Positions 23,838-30,486 of a stretch of DNA of 64,000 nt are shown here, piece after piece. How positions within the stretch are numbered: position 1 is the first letter of the stretch; every line of letters begins with the position of its first letter. The position numbers were made by a program, and so were the translations under genes. Under the pieces are notes generated by a model. That model was not told where the DNA came from, searched no databases, and saw only the letters and a program-made list of their open reading frames with translations. This DNA comes from a virus, in IMG/VR virus record IMGVR_UViG_3300048834_000128, positions 1 through 64,000 of that record, one strand, 5' to 3'.

Positions 23838-24797
23838 ATGATTTATATTAACAACGAACTGCTCAACTATAATAAGCCTGAGCACAAACAGTACAGAAAG
23901 GCGTTCGACGCTTTCAGAAGGAAATTCTCGGAGAACTTCGTAGACGGTAGAATGGTAAAGCCGTTACTCGTCAAATACAAGGAGGATCTGGTTAAGCCGG
24001 ACCCGAGGAACAAGGGATTGCTACTTCAACCTAAAAGTATGGGGCTTCAGTTCCGTTCAAGAATCTACAATGAGGATGGTCAGGAAGTCGAGATAAGGTA
24101 TTCAAGGACTCCTGGTATAATGGACCACAAACTCGGAATACTTACCTTCAAGGAGAATTTTACAGAAGTTGTGGACGGAAGACTTTCAATCACAGACCCG
24201 GACCTTGCATTGTATTTCTCGGAATATAGCAGACAGAACGCAGACAACCCTAAGAACCAAGGGGAACTTTCGGCATGGTTCAGAATCGACGATCCGGTAG
24301 CGGAAAGAAAGATTGTGGCACAGGCGAAAGCAAGGGAGGCATTATTCATGTCGAGATTGTGGAACGAACCGGAACATGGCGGACTTGGAGACAGTCGCCT
24401 GAGAGTCATAGGTGCGGAACTTATGATTAAGGATTCAGACACCGTTGATGTGAATGAATTAAGGGAGAACATCGACAGACTGATTAAATTCAGACCGGCA
24501 CTGAAGGACGAGTTCCTTGACAGAACGGACGCTACGGACATCACACCGGAAGAGGAGCATGCAAGAATGGTATTGGTCGCCAAGGCAATCGAGATGAAAC
24601 TATTCAGCGTGAACACCATCACAAGGACATATCACAAGCATGACCCTGAGACTAAGAAGCAGATAAAGAAGCCGATATTCAACTACGGAAAGAACGAGAA
24701 GAATCACAGATTGGCTTTCTATGTATATCTTGAGACAGAAGAACCAGAGACTATTGACGCGTTAAAGCAGTCGATGGCACTTCTGACTGAGGCATAG
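23838..24797 (+). CDS. Head-region hypothetical protein, 319 aa
   Basis: A charged protein with an N-terminal helix (KAFDAFRRKFSENFVDG), a beta-rich middle (FRSRIYNEDGQEVEIRYSRTPG) and a long helical C-terminal half. It sits alone between two terminators right after the capsid gene, so a head-completion, vertex or maturation role is likely by position. No family is recognised and no protease triad is evident. Confidence 0.6.
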   Translation: MIYINNELLNYNKPEHKQYRKAFDAFRRKFSENFVDGRMVKPLLVKYKEDLVKPDPRNKGLLLQPKSMGLQFRSRIYNEDGQEVEIRYSRTPGIMDHKLGILTFKENFTEVVDGRLSITDPDLALYFSEYSRQNADNPKNQGELSAWFRIDDPVAERKIVAQAKAREALFMSRLWNEPEHGGLGDSRLRVIGAELMIKDSDTVDVNELRENIDRLIKFRPALKDEFLDRTDATDITPEEEHARMVLVAKAIEMKLFSVNTITRTYHKHDPETKKQIKKPIFNYGKNEKNHRLAFYVYLETEEPETIDALKQSMALLTEA

Positions 24798-24829
24798 ACG
24801 AGTTCGTTCATAATTCGTGGTTATCTAAG

Positions 24830-24863
24830 ACCCTCATTAGAAATAGTGAGGGTTTTGTTTTTT
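24830..24863 (+). terminator. Intrinsic terminator
   Basis: ACCCTCA (24830-24836) pairs with TGAGGGT (24847-24853), followed by a T-rich tract to 24863. Confidence 0.85.
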
Positions 24864-24885
24864 AGAAAAAATGTATTTATATTTG
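24854..24885 (+). promoter_or_regulatory. Promoter of the tRNA-Trp unit
   Basis: TTTG (24854-24857) inside the preceding terminator T-tract, a 20-nt spacer, then TATATTTG (24878-24885). The tRNA begins 11 nt downstream. Confidence 0.7.
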
Positions 24886-24896
24886 CAATGTCACAC

Positions 24897-24967
24897 AAGG
24901 ATATAGTTTAATGGCAGAATAAAGGTCTCCAAAACCATTGGTAGCGGTTCGAGTCCGTTTGTCTTTG
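24897..24967 (+). tRNA. tRNA-Trp (anticodon CCA)
   Basis: A 71-nt cloverleaf can be folded by hand. The acceptor is AAGGATA/TGTCTTT (two G-U pairs), the D stem GTTT/GAAT, the anticodon loop CTCCAAA with CCA at 24929-24931, a 4-nt variable loop, and the T arm AGCGG-TTCGAGT-CCGTT. There is an A-A mismatch in the anticodon stem (second pair). The 3' CCA is not encoded. The genes of this phage use TAA, TAG and TGA as ordinary stops, so it is not a suppressor. Confidence 0.85.
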
Positions 24968-24974
24968 CAAACAT

Positions 24975-25117
24975 TTATTAAGAAAGGGGCGAAAACTTTG
25001 AATTACATGACCGAAAGGGTTGCAAACCGATTGGAATAAGATTCAAAAAGCACCTGCGAAGTACAAGCAGTCAGCCCCGCAGTTATTTCCCCCTTAAGAT
25101 GAGAAATTCTTAAGTTT
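24975..25117 (+). ncRNA. Candidate structured RNA between tRNA-Trp and terminator
   Basis: This gene-free stretch is transcribed with the tRNA and ends in a terminator. GGGGC (24986-24990) can pair with GCCCC (~25074). Inside lie hairpins GGTT-GCA-AACC, GAAT-AAG-ATTC and CTGC-N9-GCAG, plus ACC-GAAAG-GGT. An alternative pairing AAGGGG/CCCCTT with the downstream segment is possible, suggesting a switch. The only frame from the ATG at ~25008 is ten codons. Class unknown. Confidence 0.45.
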
Positions 25118-25148
25118 GCCAATCCAATTGCAGGGTTGGCATTTTCTT
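25118..25148 (+). terminator. Intrinsic terminator of the tRNA/ncRNA unit
   Basis: GCCAATCC (25118-25125) pairs with GGGTTGGC (25133-25140), an 8-bp stem with one G-U pair, followed by ATTTTCTTT. Confidence 0.8.
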
Positions 25149-25175
25149 TACCCAACAACCTAACGTGCTAAATAT

Positions 25176-25183
25176 TATATTTG
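25176..25183 (+). promoter_or_regulatory. Promoter -7 box of the lysis pair
   Basis: TATATTTG ends 7 nt before the ATG of the holin-like gene at 25191. A -33 TTTG is not evident. Confidence 0.5.
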
Positions 25184-25190
25184 TATCATC

Positions 25191-25475
25191 ATGAAGAAAA
25201 AAATAGGCATATTTCTGAACACCCCTACGGGTTCGTTCGTAAAGGTGTTCTTGGGTTCCATGGTAGGATACTATCTGAGCACCTTCCTTATGGAGGATAC
25301 CGACCCGTTCACCTTTGACAGGAAATCCATAAAGGCAATCATTGCGGGAGGAATCGCCCCTATTCTGCCGATAATCACCAATTTCATAAACAGGCAGGAT
25401 ACGCGTTACGGAAAATCACCAAAACCTACAAACCTTTCTCCCGATCCGTTAAACCCCGATAAGTATAAGTCATGA
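25191..25475 (+). CDS. Holin-like membrane protein, 94 aa
   Basis: Two hydrophobic segments (about 14-33, FVKVFLGSMVGYYLSTFLM; and 46-65, IKAIIAGGIAPILPIITNF) are followed by a polar Pro/Lys-rich tail. The gene overlaps the endolysin gene by 4 nt (ATGA), the classic holin-endolysin arrangement. Holins open the inner membrane to release the endolysin. The family is not recognised by sequence, so the call rests on size, topology and neighbour. Confidence 0.7.
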   Translation: MKKKIGIFLNTPTGSFVKVFLGSMVGYYLSTFLMEDTDPFTFDRKSIKAIIAGGIAPILPIITNFINRQDTRYGKSPKPTNLSPDPLNPDKYKS

Positions 25476-25966
25476 AAGACCAAGTAACATTAGACAGGAT
25501 AGAACTAATGCACCCTCTGTTAAAGGATGAGACGCATGAGATATATAATGAGATATGCGAAGCATTGAACGGAAGGGCGATTTGCAGGTTCGCCTACACC
25601 TTGAGAACATTTGAAGAACAAGACAAACTATTTCTTAAACGCCCAAAAGTCACCAATGCAAAAGGCGGACAATCCTATCACAACTATGGTTTAGCCGTGG
25701 ATGTTGTTCTTTTAAAAGACAAGGATGGTAACGGCACGTTTGAAACGGCATCATGGGAAACCAACGTCGATTTTGATGGTGACGGAGTTGCAGATTGGAC
25801 GGAAGTGGTAAGGATATTCAAGATGTACGGATGGGAAGCAGGCATAGATTGGAAATTTAGAGATGCCCCTCATTTCCAAAAGACGTTCGGCAAATCAATT
25901 AAAGACCTTCAGAGAATGTATTCGGCACAAGGCAAACCTAAGTACATACAATTCTCACATTTGTAA
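25472..25966 (+). CDS. Endolysin, M15-family peptidase, 164 aa
   Basis: The zinc-binding motif SYHNYGLAVDV (His70, Asp77) and the C-terminal DAPHFQ (His134) are those of the M15 D-Ala-D-Ala carboxypeptidase/L-Ala-D-Glu endopeptidase family, which cuts peptide bridges in peptidoglycan. Between them lie two Asp-rich loops (DKDGNGTFE, DFDGDGVADW) that look like calcium-binding EF-hand or dockerin loops, suggesting Ca2+ control or stabilisation. No signal peptide is present, so export depends on the holin-like protein just upstream. Confidence 0.92.
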   Translation: MKDQVTLDRIELMHPLLKDETHEIYNEICEALNGRAICRFAYTLRTFEEQDKLFLKRPKVTNAKGGQSYHNYGLAVDVVLLKDKDGNGTFETASWETNVDFDGDGVADWTEVVRIFKMYGWEAGIDWKFRDAPHFQKTFGKSIKDLQRMYSAQGKPKYIQFSHL

Positions 25967-25991
25967 CACTCACTCAAACAACACATTAACA

Positions 25992-25999
25992 TATATTTG
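25992..25999 (+). promoter_or_regulatory. Isolated -7 box directly before a terminator
   Basis: TATATTTG is followed after one base by a terminator hairpin, so any transcript starting here would be about 25-30 nt long. It may be fortuitous. Confidence 0.3.
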
Positions 26000-26000
26000 G

Positions 26001-26029
26001 TGCCTGAAAGTAAAATTTCGGGCATTTTT
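26001..26029 (+). terminator. Intrinsic terminator after the endolysin
   Basis: TGCCTGAAA (26001-26009) pairs with TTTCGGGCA (26016-26024), a 9-bp stem with one G-U pair, followed by five T. Confidence 0.85.
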
Positions 26030-26030
26030 A

Positions 26031-26062
26031 TTTGGTTTTTATAATACGTTGTAATACATTTG
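26031..26062 (+). promoter_or_regulatory. Leaderless promoter with TAATAC direct repeat
   Basis: TTTG (26031-26034), a 20-nt spacer and TACATTTG (26055-26062). TAATAC occurs at 26042-26047 and 26052-26057. The ATG at 26068 follows 5 nt after the -7 box. It heads the 26-32 kb gene run. Confidence 0.75.
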
Positions 26063-26067
26063 TGGTC

Positions 26068-26292
26068 ATGAAAGCGAAAGTCAAGAAAAAGAAATCGAGA
26101 AACAAGACGGACAGGACACATCAGCCGAGGGGAGGATCCAAGGCAATGATAGTTGTAAAATCCGAGGCATGGTTGAAGTCTGACATGATAGCGATAGGGG
26201 AGAACATGGAGCCTAAGTGTACATTGACACAGGTGGTGATTCAGGCATTGATAAACTATCGCAGGGAGAACGAACATCTAATAGCACCGTAA
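26068..26292 (+). CDS. Small basic protein, possible ribbon-helix-helix, 74 aa
   Basis: The ATG at 26068 is fixed by the promoter 5 nt upstream; an in-frame start at 26032 would lie inside the promoter. The first 25 residues are very basic (KAKVKKKKSRNKTDR). Then comes KAMIVVKSEAWLKSDMIAIGENM..CTLTQVVIQALINYRREN, a strand followed by two helices, as in ribbon-helix-helix DNA-binding proteins. As the first gene of the module it could regulate it. Confidence 0.55.
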   Translation: MKAKVKKKKSRNKTDRTHQPRGGSKAMIVVKSEAWLKSDMIAIGENMEPKCTLTQVVIQALINYRRENEHLIAP

Positions 26293-26293
26293 A

Positions 26294-26704
26294 ATGAAAT
26301 CAGTAATAAACAAAAAGATAGCGGTAAAGATAAACACCGAGCGAGATAGGGAGTTGGTAATCCCTTTCTTGCAGTCATTGGGAGGTGGGAATGTTCACCA
26401 TGTAACCAATGACAATATAGATATCGGTGAAATATGGTACATATCAACAGATAAAAATAAGATAGTGATTAACAAGTATGTAGATTTAAAAAGTGAAGGT
26501 TACACCATCCTCGAAGGAGTGCCGACTGATTTTGAACTACCAAAAACAACTGAAAGTAAAACAAGGGAGCAGCAGTTAGAGGAAGAAAACAAGGCTTTGA
26601 GGGATACTTTAGAAATGGCAAAACAATATTTCTCAGATGGCACTACTGATGACTTGATTATCCTATGTGAAAGGATTGATAAACAACTAATAAATAACCA
26701 ATGA
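26294..26704 (+). CDS. Hypothetical protein, 136 aa
   Basis: The N-terminal part (KKIAVKINTERDRELVIPFLQSLGGGN... GEIWYISTDKNKIVINKYVDLKSEGYTIL) looks like a compact alpha/beta domain known from other phage hypothetical proteins. From residue 90 a coiled coil (REQQLEEENKALRDTLEMAKQYF) follows. Function unknown. The stop overlaps the next start by 4 nt. Confidence 0.65.
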   Translation: MKSVINKKIAVKINTERDRELVIPFLQSLGGGNVHHVTNDNIDIGEIWYISTDKNKIVINKYVDLKSEGYTILEGVPTDFELPKTTESKTREQQLEEENKALRDTLEMAKQYFSDGTTDDLIILCERIDKQLINNQ

Positions 26705-26985
26705 ATAAAGAAGAATTTTATAAAAGAATAGATGACTTGACAAATGAAACAGGGTTTGATTTATCTAAAGAACAAAAACGATTTGCATTTGTTGTTGCCG
26801 AACAATACGCCACATCCCAAACCTCACAACTTGAAAAGGAGATAGAGGTGCTGAAAGAAAAGATTGAAATAGTAAAGAATATTCTTAACGATTGTATTAG
26901 TACAGATAGTGCCGTTTGGACGATAAACACAGCAAGAGAAATATTGTATAAAGACACCCACACCACCAAAACAATAGAGAAATGA
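26701..26985 (+). CDS. Coiled-coil hypothetical protein, 94 aa
   Basis: Residues 40-65 (SQLEKEIEVLKEKIEIVKNIL) form a coiled coil; the N-terminus is helical and charged. No domain is recognised. It overlaps both neighbours by 4 nt (ATGA-type junctions) in a tightly coupled series. Confidence 0.6.
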   Translation: MNKEEFYKRIDDLTNETGFDLSKEQKRFAFVVAEQYATSQTSQLEKEIEVLKEKIEIVKNILNDCISTDSAVWTINTAREILYKDTHTTKTIEK

Positions 26986-27200
26986 AACAACCAAATAATA
27001 TAATAAACTATATCTGTTATTTATTAATGTGCTTAAATGCCCTTTATAGCGTATGGAATCACGAAATTGGTTTAGCATTCCATATATCAACCACACTATT
27101 ATTCATGAGATTGTGGCACATTGAATTAGGTAAGGGTAAAGTTACAAATGTTAAAGCGGATAGTGTTGAGTTAATTATAAAACAAAAAGATAACCAATGA
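26982..27200 (+). CDS. Small membrane protein, 72 aa
   Basis: Two hydrophobic segments are visible (IINYICYLLMCLNALYSVW and IGLAFHISTTLLFMRLWHI), followed by a soluble tail ending KVTNVKADSVELIIKQK. It is a possible extra lysis or membrane-modifying factor since it lies near the lysis genes, but no family is recognised. Confidence 0.6.
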   Translation: MKQPNNIINYICYLLMCLNALYSVWNHEIGLAFHISTTLLFMRLWHIELGKGKVTNVKADSVELIIKQKDNQ

Positions 27201-27442
27201 AACAACTAATAATAGCCTTAATCCTTCTATCAAGTTGCGATAGAAATTACAACAACGATGTAAGCGGCTCAAAAAGACAAACACCATCGGCAAACACAAT
27301 ATTGCTTTCAAAAGGCAGCGACGATAATGTAATGACAATAGAACATGATTCGTGCGAATATATACTATTTCAAGGATTTCAAAGAGGTGGTATAATTCAT
27401 AAACAAAATTGCAAATATTGTAAACAAAGAAATCAAAAATGA
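27197..27442 (+). CDS. Small lipoprotein, 81 aa
   Basis: The N-terminus MKQLIIALILLSSCDRN is a lipoprotein signal with the lipidated Cys at residue 14. The short mature part has three more cysteines, including CKYCK near the C-terminus. No family is recognised. Location between the endolysin and the u-spanin candidate might link it to outer-membrane disruption. Confidence 0.65.
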   Translation: MKQLIIALILLSSCDRNYNNDVSGSKRQTPSANTILLSKGSDDNVMTIEHDSCEYILFQGFQRGGIIHKQNCKYCKQRNQK

Positions 27443-27492
27443 AACACCTACTTATACTAATAATCCTATCAAGTTGCTCTCAAAAGGCATGA
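27439..27492 (+). CDS. Tiny lipoprotein-like peptide, 17 aa
   Basis: A short frame starts at the overlap with the upstream stop (ATGA) and ends with TGA inside the ATGA of the next gene. It reads MKHLLILIILSSCSQKA, a complete lipoprotein signal with almost no mature part. The double overlap argues that it is translated. It could be a remnant of a duplicated lipoprotein (compare 27197 and 28216) or a coupling leader peptide. Confidence 0.45.
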   Translation: MKHLLILIILSSCSQKA

Positions 27493-28268
27493 AACGATTT
27501 ATCTCATTTTCTGGCGGTGTTGAAAGTACGACCATGTGCATATTGTATGGCAAATGGGCGAAGGCTATTTGGTGCGATACGGGAGCGGAGCATCAGAAGA
27601 TGTACGATAGAATGGATTTGGTAGAAGAAAAGTTAAAGAAACTGCATGGCGGTGATTTCGAGATTATCAGATTGAAGCCCAGCACGAAGATAAAAGGTGA
27701 ATTGGTCGATAATCTTTTGGATGGAGTCATCAGGCAGAAATTCATGCCTTCATCTATGAAGCGTTATTGTACGAGATTGTTCAAGATTGAGCCTATTGAT
27801 AGGTTTTTAAAAGAGCAAGGCGAATGTGAACTGATGATAGGATTGAACGCAGACGAAACCGCAAGAGAGGGTAATTACGGGATGATGGCGAATGTCAAGT
27901 ATAGTTACCCATTGCAGGATGATGGACATAGTAGAGCCGATTGCGAAGCGATACTTGATGTTTACGGATTGCACCCCAGATTCCCTGCATATATGTTGAG
28001 GGGTGGATGTTCGATGTGTTTCTTCAAATCGGAAAAGGAATATAAGGCATTGTGGTATATGGATAGGGATGAATTTGATAGGATGGTTGAGTTTGAGGAT
28101 AGATACCAAGACAAAAGGGTAAAGTTCTACTCAATAATGGGGAATGGTAAATCACTAAGGCAGTTAGCCAGAGAGTGCGAAGCGGAAATGTTTAAAATCG
28201 AATTAAAGGGAATATATGAAAATTACAATAAACAAGGCAAGTCTTGCGGTGCTTTTTGTCATCGTTAG
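27489..28268 (+). CDS. PAPS-reductase-like PP-loop protein, 259 aa
   Basis: The start is the ATG at 27489, overlapping the upstream stop. The PP-loop motif FSGGVEST (residues 7-14) binds ATP or a nucleotide, as in the PAPS reductase/DndC/tRNA-thiolation superfamily. The phage branch usually has Glu instead of Asp in SGGxDS, as here. A GGCSMC pair and a C-terminal CGAFCHR supply cysteines for metal or sulfur chemistry. Likely roles are nucleotide, tRNA or DNA modification; the substrate is not deducible. Confidence 0.85.
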   Translation: MKRFISFSGGVESTTMCILYGKWAKAIWCDTGAEHQKMYDRMDLVEEKLKKLHGGDFEIIRLKPSTKIKGELVDNLLDGVIRQKFMPSSMKRYCTRLFKIEPIDRFLKEQGECELMIGLNADETAREGNYGMMANVKYSYPLQDDGHSRADCEAILDVYGLHPRFPAYMLRGGCSMCFFKSEKEYKALWYMDRDEFDRMVEFEDRYQDKRVKFYSIMGNGKSLRQLARECEAEMFKIELKGIYENYNKQGKSCGAFCHR

Positions 28269-28680
28269 TCTGAGTTCATGCACAAGTCAAAAGGCATGGA
28301 TAAAACGTGGTGAGTCTAAGGGATGGTTACAGACCAAATCCGACACGTTAATCATCAAAGACACGATTCAAGGGTGGAGATATGACACTACGGTTCAATT
28401 CCTTTGGGTTCACGATATAGACACCCTAATAACCTCAAATGGCAAAGATAGTGTAGTTACCATAGTAAAGTGGAAAGAACGCACCATACGCCAAATAAAG
28501 ACCGAAAAAGACACGATAGTAGAGAGTAAGATAATTACCAATGAGATTCCGATATTAAAAATCATCAAACCGAACTTTTGGCAACGTCTATGGTGGCTAT
28601 GGATAATACTTACATTCATACTGACAATTTGGTTAGTGAAGTATTTAAGAGAGGATTACAACGTAAATAAAGAATTATAA
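28216..28680 (+). CDS. Candidate u-spanin (lipoprotein with C-terminal TM), 154 aa
   Basis: The N-terminal signal ends in a lipobox LSSC (Cys22). A periplasmic middle follows, rich in beta strands and charged residues, and then a C-terminal hydrophobic segment (WQRLWWLWIILTFILTIWLVKYL, about 122-144). An outer-membrane lipid anchor plus one inner-membrane segment in a single chain is the defining layout of unimolecular spanins, which fuse the two membranes in the last lysis step. The endolysin lies 2.3 kb upstream. It overlaps the PP-loop gene by 53 nt. Confidence 0.7.
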   Translation: MKITINKASLAVLFVIVSLSSCTSQKAWIKRGESKGWLQTKSDTLIIKDTIQGWRYDTTVQFLWVHDIDTLITSNGKDSVVTIVKWKERTIRQIKTEKDTIVESKIITNEIPILKIIKPNFWQRLWWLWIILTFILTIWLVKYLREDYNVNKEL

Positions 28681-28682
28681 TT

Positions 28683-29126
28683 ATGGAATACCACGAAATT
28701 ATCAACGCAAAAGACTTAAGAGTAGGCAATCTTATACTGAATAATATGTTTGTCGATGATTGGGTAACAATAGAAGTAGACCAATTATTTATCTACATAG
28801 CATCGGTAGACAATAATTTATTTAACAGATTCAGTAAAGGGATAGACTTAAGCGAATACATAATGGGGAAACTTGAGCAAGTCAAGAGAAAATCAGATTA
28901 TGTATTTGTATTGTCCGAAAACGACAATTGTTATTTGGAATTAGAAGACCACAATTGGGATGAACCTTGTTTTGATGTATTTATCAATGGGGTATATGTT
29001 ACGTGTGTGTATACCTTACATGGTTTACAGAATCTTTACAAGGCACTCTACAATGAAGAACTCGATGTAGGTAAAATAGACAAGTATAAAAAAGAGAAAA
29101 ATGAAGACAAAACCGAAAAGGCATAA
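28683..29126 (+). CDS. Conserved 'LRVGNLIL' phage protein, 147 aa
   Basis: INAKDLRVGNLILNN at the start and TLHGLQNLYKALYNEELDV near the end mark the same family as the protein at 9653, common and uncharacterised in Bacteroidota phages. The C-terminus is Lys/Glu-rich. The two copies are divergent, so any duplication is old or they were acquired separately. Confidence 0.7.
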   Translation: MEYHEIINAKDLRVGNLILNNMFVDDWVTIEVDQLFIYIASVDNNLFNRFSKGIDLSEYIMGKLEQVKRKSDYVFVLSENDNCYLELEDHNWDEPCFDVFINGVYVTCVYTLHGLQNLYKALYNEELDVGKIDKYKKEKNEDKTEKA

Positions 29127-29280
29127 CTATTGGGTGCTGCCAAACAATGTTTATAAAATACTATTGAGTACCTATATGAACACATACGAGTATCTGTTAG
29201 ATTTAGTCATTGATAACTATAAATCAACAACACCTAATCGTATCAAATCATTCAGTAAATCAGATGTAAACACACATTAA
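29101..29280 (+). CDS. Hypothetical protein, 59 aa
   Basis: The frame starts at the ATG at 29101 within the end of the upstream gene and stops with TAA at 29278-29280. It is basic at the N-terminus (KTKPKRHNYWVLPN) and then helical (YMNTYEYLLDLVIDNY). It fills what would otherwise be a gap of 180 bp. Function unknown. Confidence 0.5.
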   Translation: MKTKPKRHNYWVLPNNVYKILLSTYMNTYEYLLDLVIDNYKSTTPNRIKSFSKSDVNTH

Positions 29281-29314
29281 AATTAGCAAATAAAATAACT
29301 TATATAAAATGAAA
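29274..29314 (+). repeat. 41-bp direct repeat, copy 1 (translation-start leader)
   Basis: This identical 41-bp sequence occurs again at 29689-29729. It covers the upstream TAA stop, an A/T-rich spacer (TAGCAAATAAAATAACTTAT) and the ATG plus next codon of the following gene. Confidence 0.9.
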
Positions 29315-29695
29315 TATATGGAAAAACTATTAGAACAATTATCAATTCGTGGAGGTGCTATTGTTTGCACATCTTCACTTGATTCAGAAGAAATAAACCA
29401 AGCGATGGCATCTGATAGGATGTGGGTAGAACCCAATACATCAATAGGCTATGTCTATTTACCTAACTGGGTAGGATTTCCTACAACAGAGGAACAGGTA
29501 GAACAATTTGAAAAAGATTACCCACTTTCAGTTGATATGCCAGAAGGGTTAATGAACCCAGATTTTATATTACTTTCAAATGAGAAAATAGTTGAACATA
29601 CCGTATCGTACATAAAAAATGCGCTTTGTATGATGAGTATTGATGAGATAAGCCACCATGATGTACTGAATTTTCTAAGAAAGAAAAAACATTAA
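29309..29695 (+). CDS. Hypothetical protein, 128 aa
   Basis: A soluble acidic protein with a helical C-terminus ending LNFLRKKKH. The segment GGAIVCTSSLDSEEINQAM and the later LPNWVGFPTTEEQVEQF suggest an alpha/beta fold, but no family is recognised. It is bracketed by the two copies of the 41-bp leader repeat. Confidence 0.6.
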   Translation: MKYMEKLLEQLSIRGGAIVCTSSLDSEEINQAMASDRMWVEPNTSIGYVYLPNWVGFPTTEEQVEQFEKDYPLSVDMPEGLMNPDFILLSNEKIVEHTVSYIKNALCMMSIDEISHHDVLNFLRKKKH

Positions 29696-29729
29696 AATTA
29701 GCAAATAAAATAACTTATATAAAATGAAA
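29689..29729 (+). repeat. 41-bp direct repeat, copy 2 (translation-start leader)
   Basis: Identical to 29274-29314 and again spanning a stop codon, leader and ATG (29724). The exact conservation over non-coding bases implies recent duplication or gene conversion. Confidence 0.9.
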
Positions 29730-30089
29730 GAAATTCTAATAAATCATTTATGCGAAAGATACCCTCAATTCAAAGAATACGAAGGTGAAGGGCATTATTT
29801 CACACACTACATTGAAGATGTAAATGAAGATGCTTTGACGGACGAATGGCTTAATAAAGGGACATCATATATTTACAAGGTGGGGGTGTTCGCAGCGATT
29901 GACAGCAATAAATGCGACTACCTACATATAGTAATTGGAACTCAAAGAGACGATGTTTCTACGCCTGAAATAAAAGGATATTTCTATTTCTCGGAAGGCG
30001 AGAATGATGATGTTGCGAGGGTGATGAGTAGGGCAATGAGATGTTTAGAAAGAATGCATCCAGTTTTTGAACAACGTGAAGAATACTAA
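29724..30089 (+). CDS. Hypothetical protein, 121 aa
   Basis: A soluble protein rich in Glu, Asp, Tyr and His with an alpha/beta look (YIYKVGVFAAIDSNKCDYLHIVIGT). Its start region is the second copy of the 41-bp repeat. No domain or active site is recognised. Confidence 0.6.
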   Translation: MKEILINHLCERYPQFKEYEGEGHYFTHYIEDVNEDALTDEWLNKGTSYIYKVGVFAAIDSNKCDYLHIVIGTQRDDVSTPEIKGYFYFSEGENDDVARVMSRAMRCLERMHPVFEQREEY

Positions 30090-30118
30090 AGAATAACCAC
30101 TTAAAAAATAATAATAAC

Positions 30119-30466
30119 ATGAGTCAAACAGAAACCCACATAGGGAAATTAAGAAAAATAGAATCAACTGAGTCTATCGAAAAATGGTGCGAAAATACTT
30201 GTATATCATTAGGATATTCAACTAAGGAAAGTTACTACGGTTCATGGAAAGAAAAGTTGCAAGATGAAACCAAATGGCAAAAGTATTTTTTCTACAATGA
30301 TAGTATCTATGAAATGATAGAACATCAGGAAGTCGAGGATGATATTGATTCTATCACCTTGAATAGCGACGGCACGTATTCTTTTATAATGCAATTTTAT
30401 AATGGCGGCACTAATCTAACCGAAATGATTGAGGACGGGATAAAACGTATTCACAAAACCCAATAA
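30119..30466 (+). CDS. Hypothetical protein, 115 aa
   Basis: A charged soluble protein with a Trp-rich N-terminal half (IEKWCENTC, YYGSWKEKLQDETKWQKYFF) and a beta-rich C-terminal half ending in an amphipathic helix. No family is recognised. It follows an A-rich leader containing AATAACCACTT, also seen before the next gene. Confidence 0.6.
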   Translation: MSQTETHIGKLRKIESTESIEKWCENTCISLGYSTKESYYGSWKEKLQDETKWQKYFFYNDSIYEMIEHQEVEDDIDSITLNSDGTYSFIMQFYNGGTNLTEMIEDGIKRIHKTQ

Positions 30467-30486
30467 CCACTAAAAAACCATAACCA

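Noticed and set aside
24897-24967. Suppressor tRNA indicating stop-codon reassignment
   Set aside because: The anticodon is CCA (UGG codon), and TAG, TGA and TAA all end genes normally here, for example TAG at 22306 and 28268.
24975-25117. Cobalamin riboswitch
   Set aside because: Only a short GCCCCGCA resemblance is present; the other conserved boxes are missing and the next genes are lysis genes.
25472-25966. DFDGD as an RNA-polymerase active-site motif
   Set aside because: It lies in an M15 peptidase with intact zinc ligands and reads as a calcium-binding loop.
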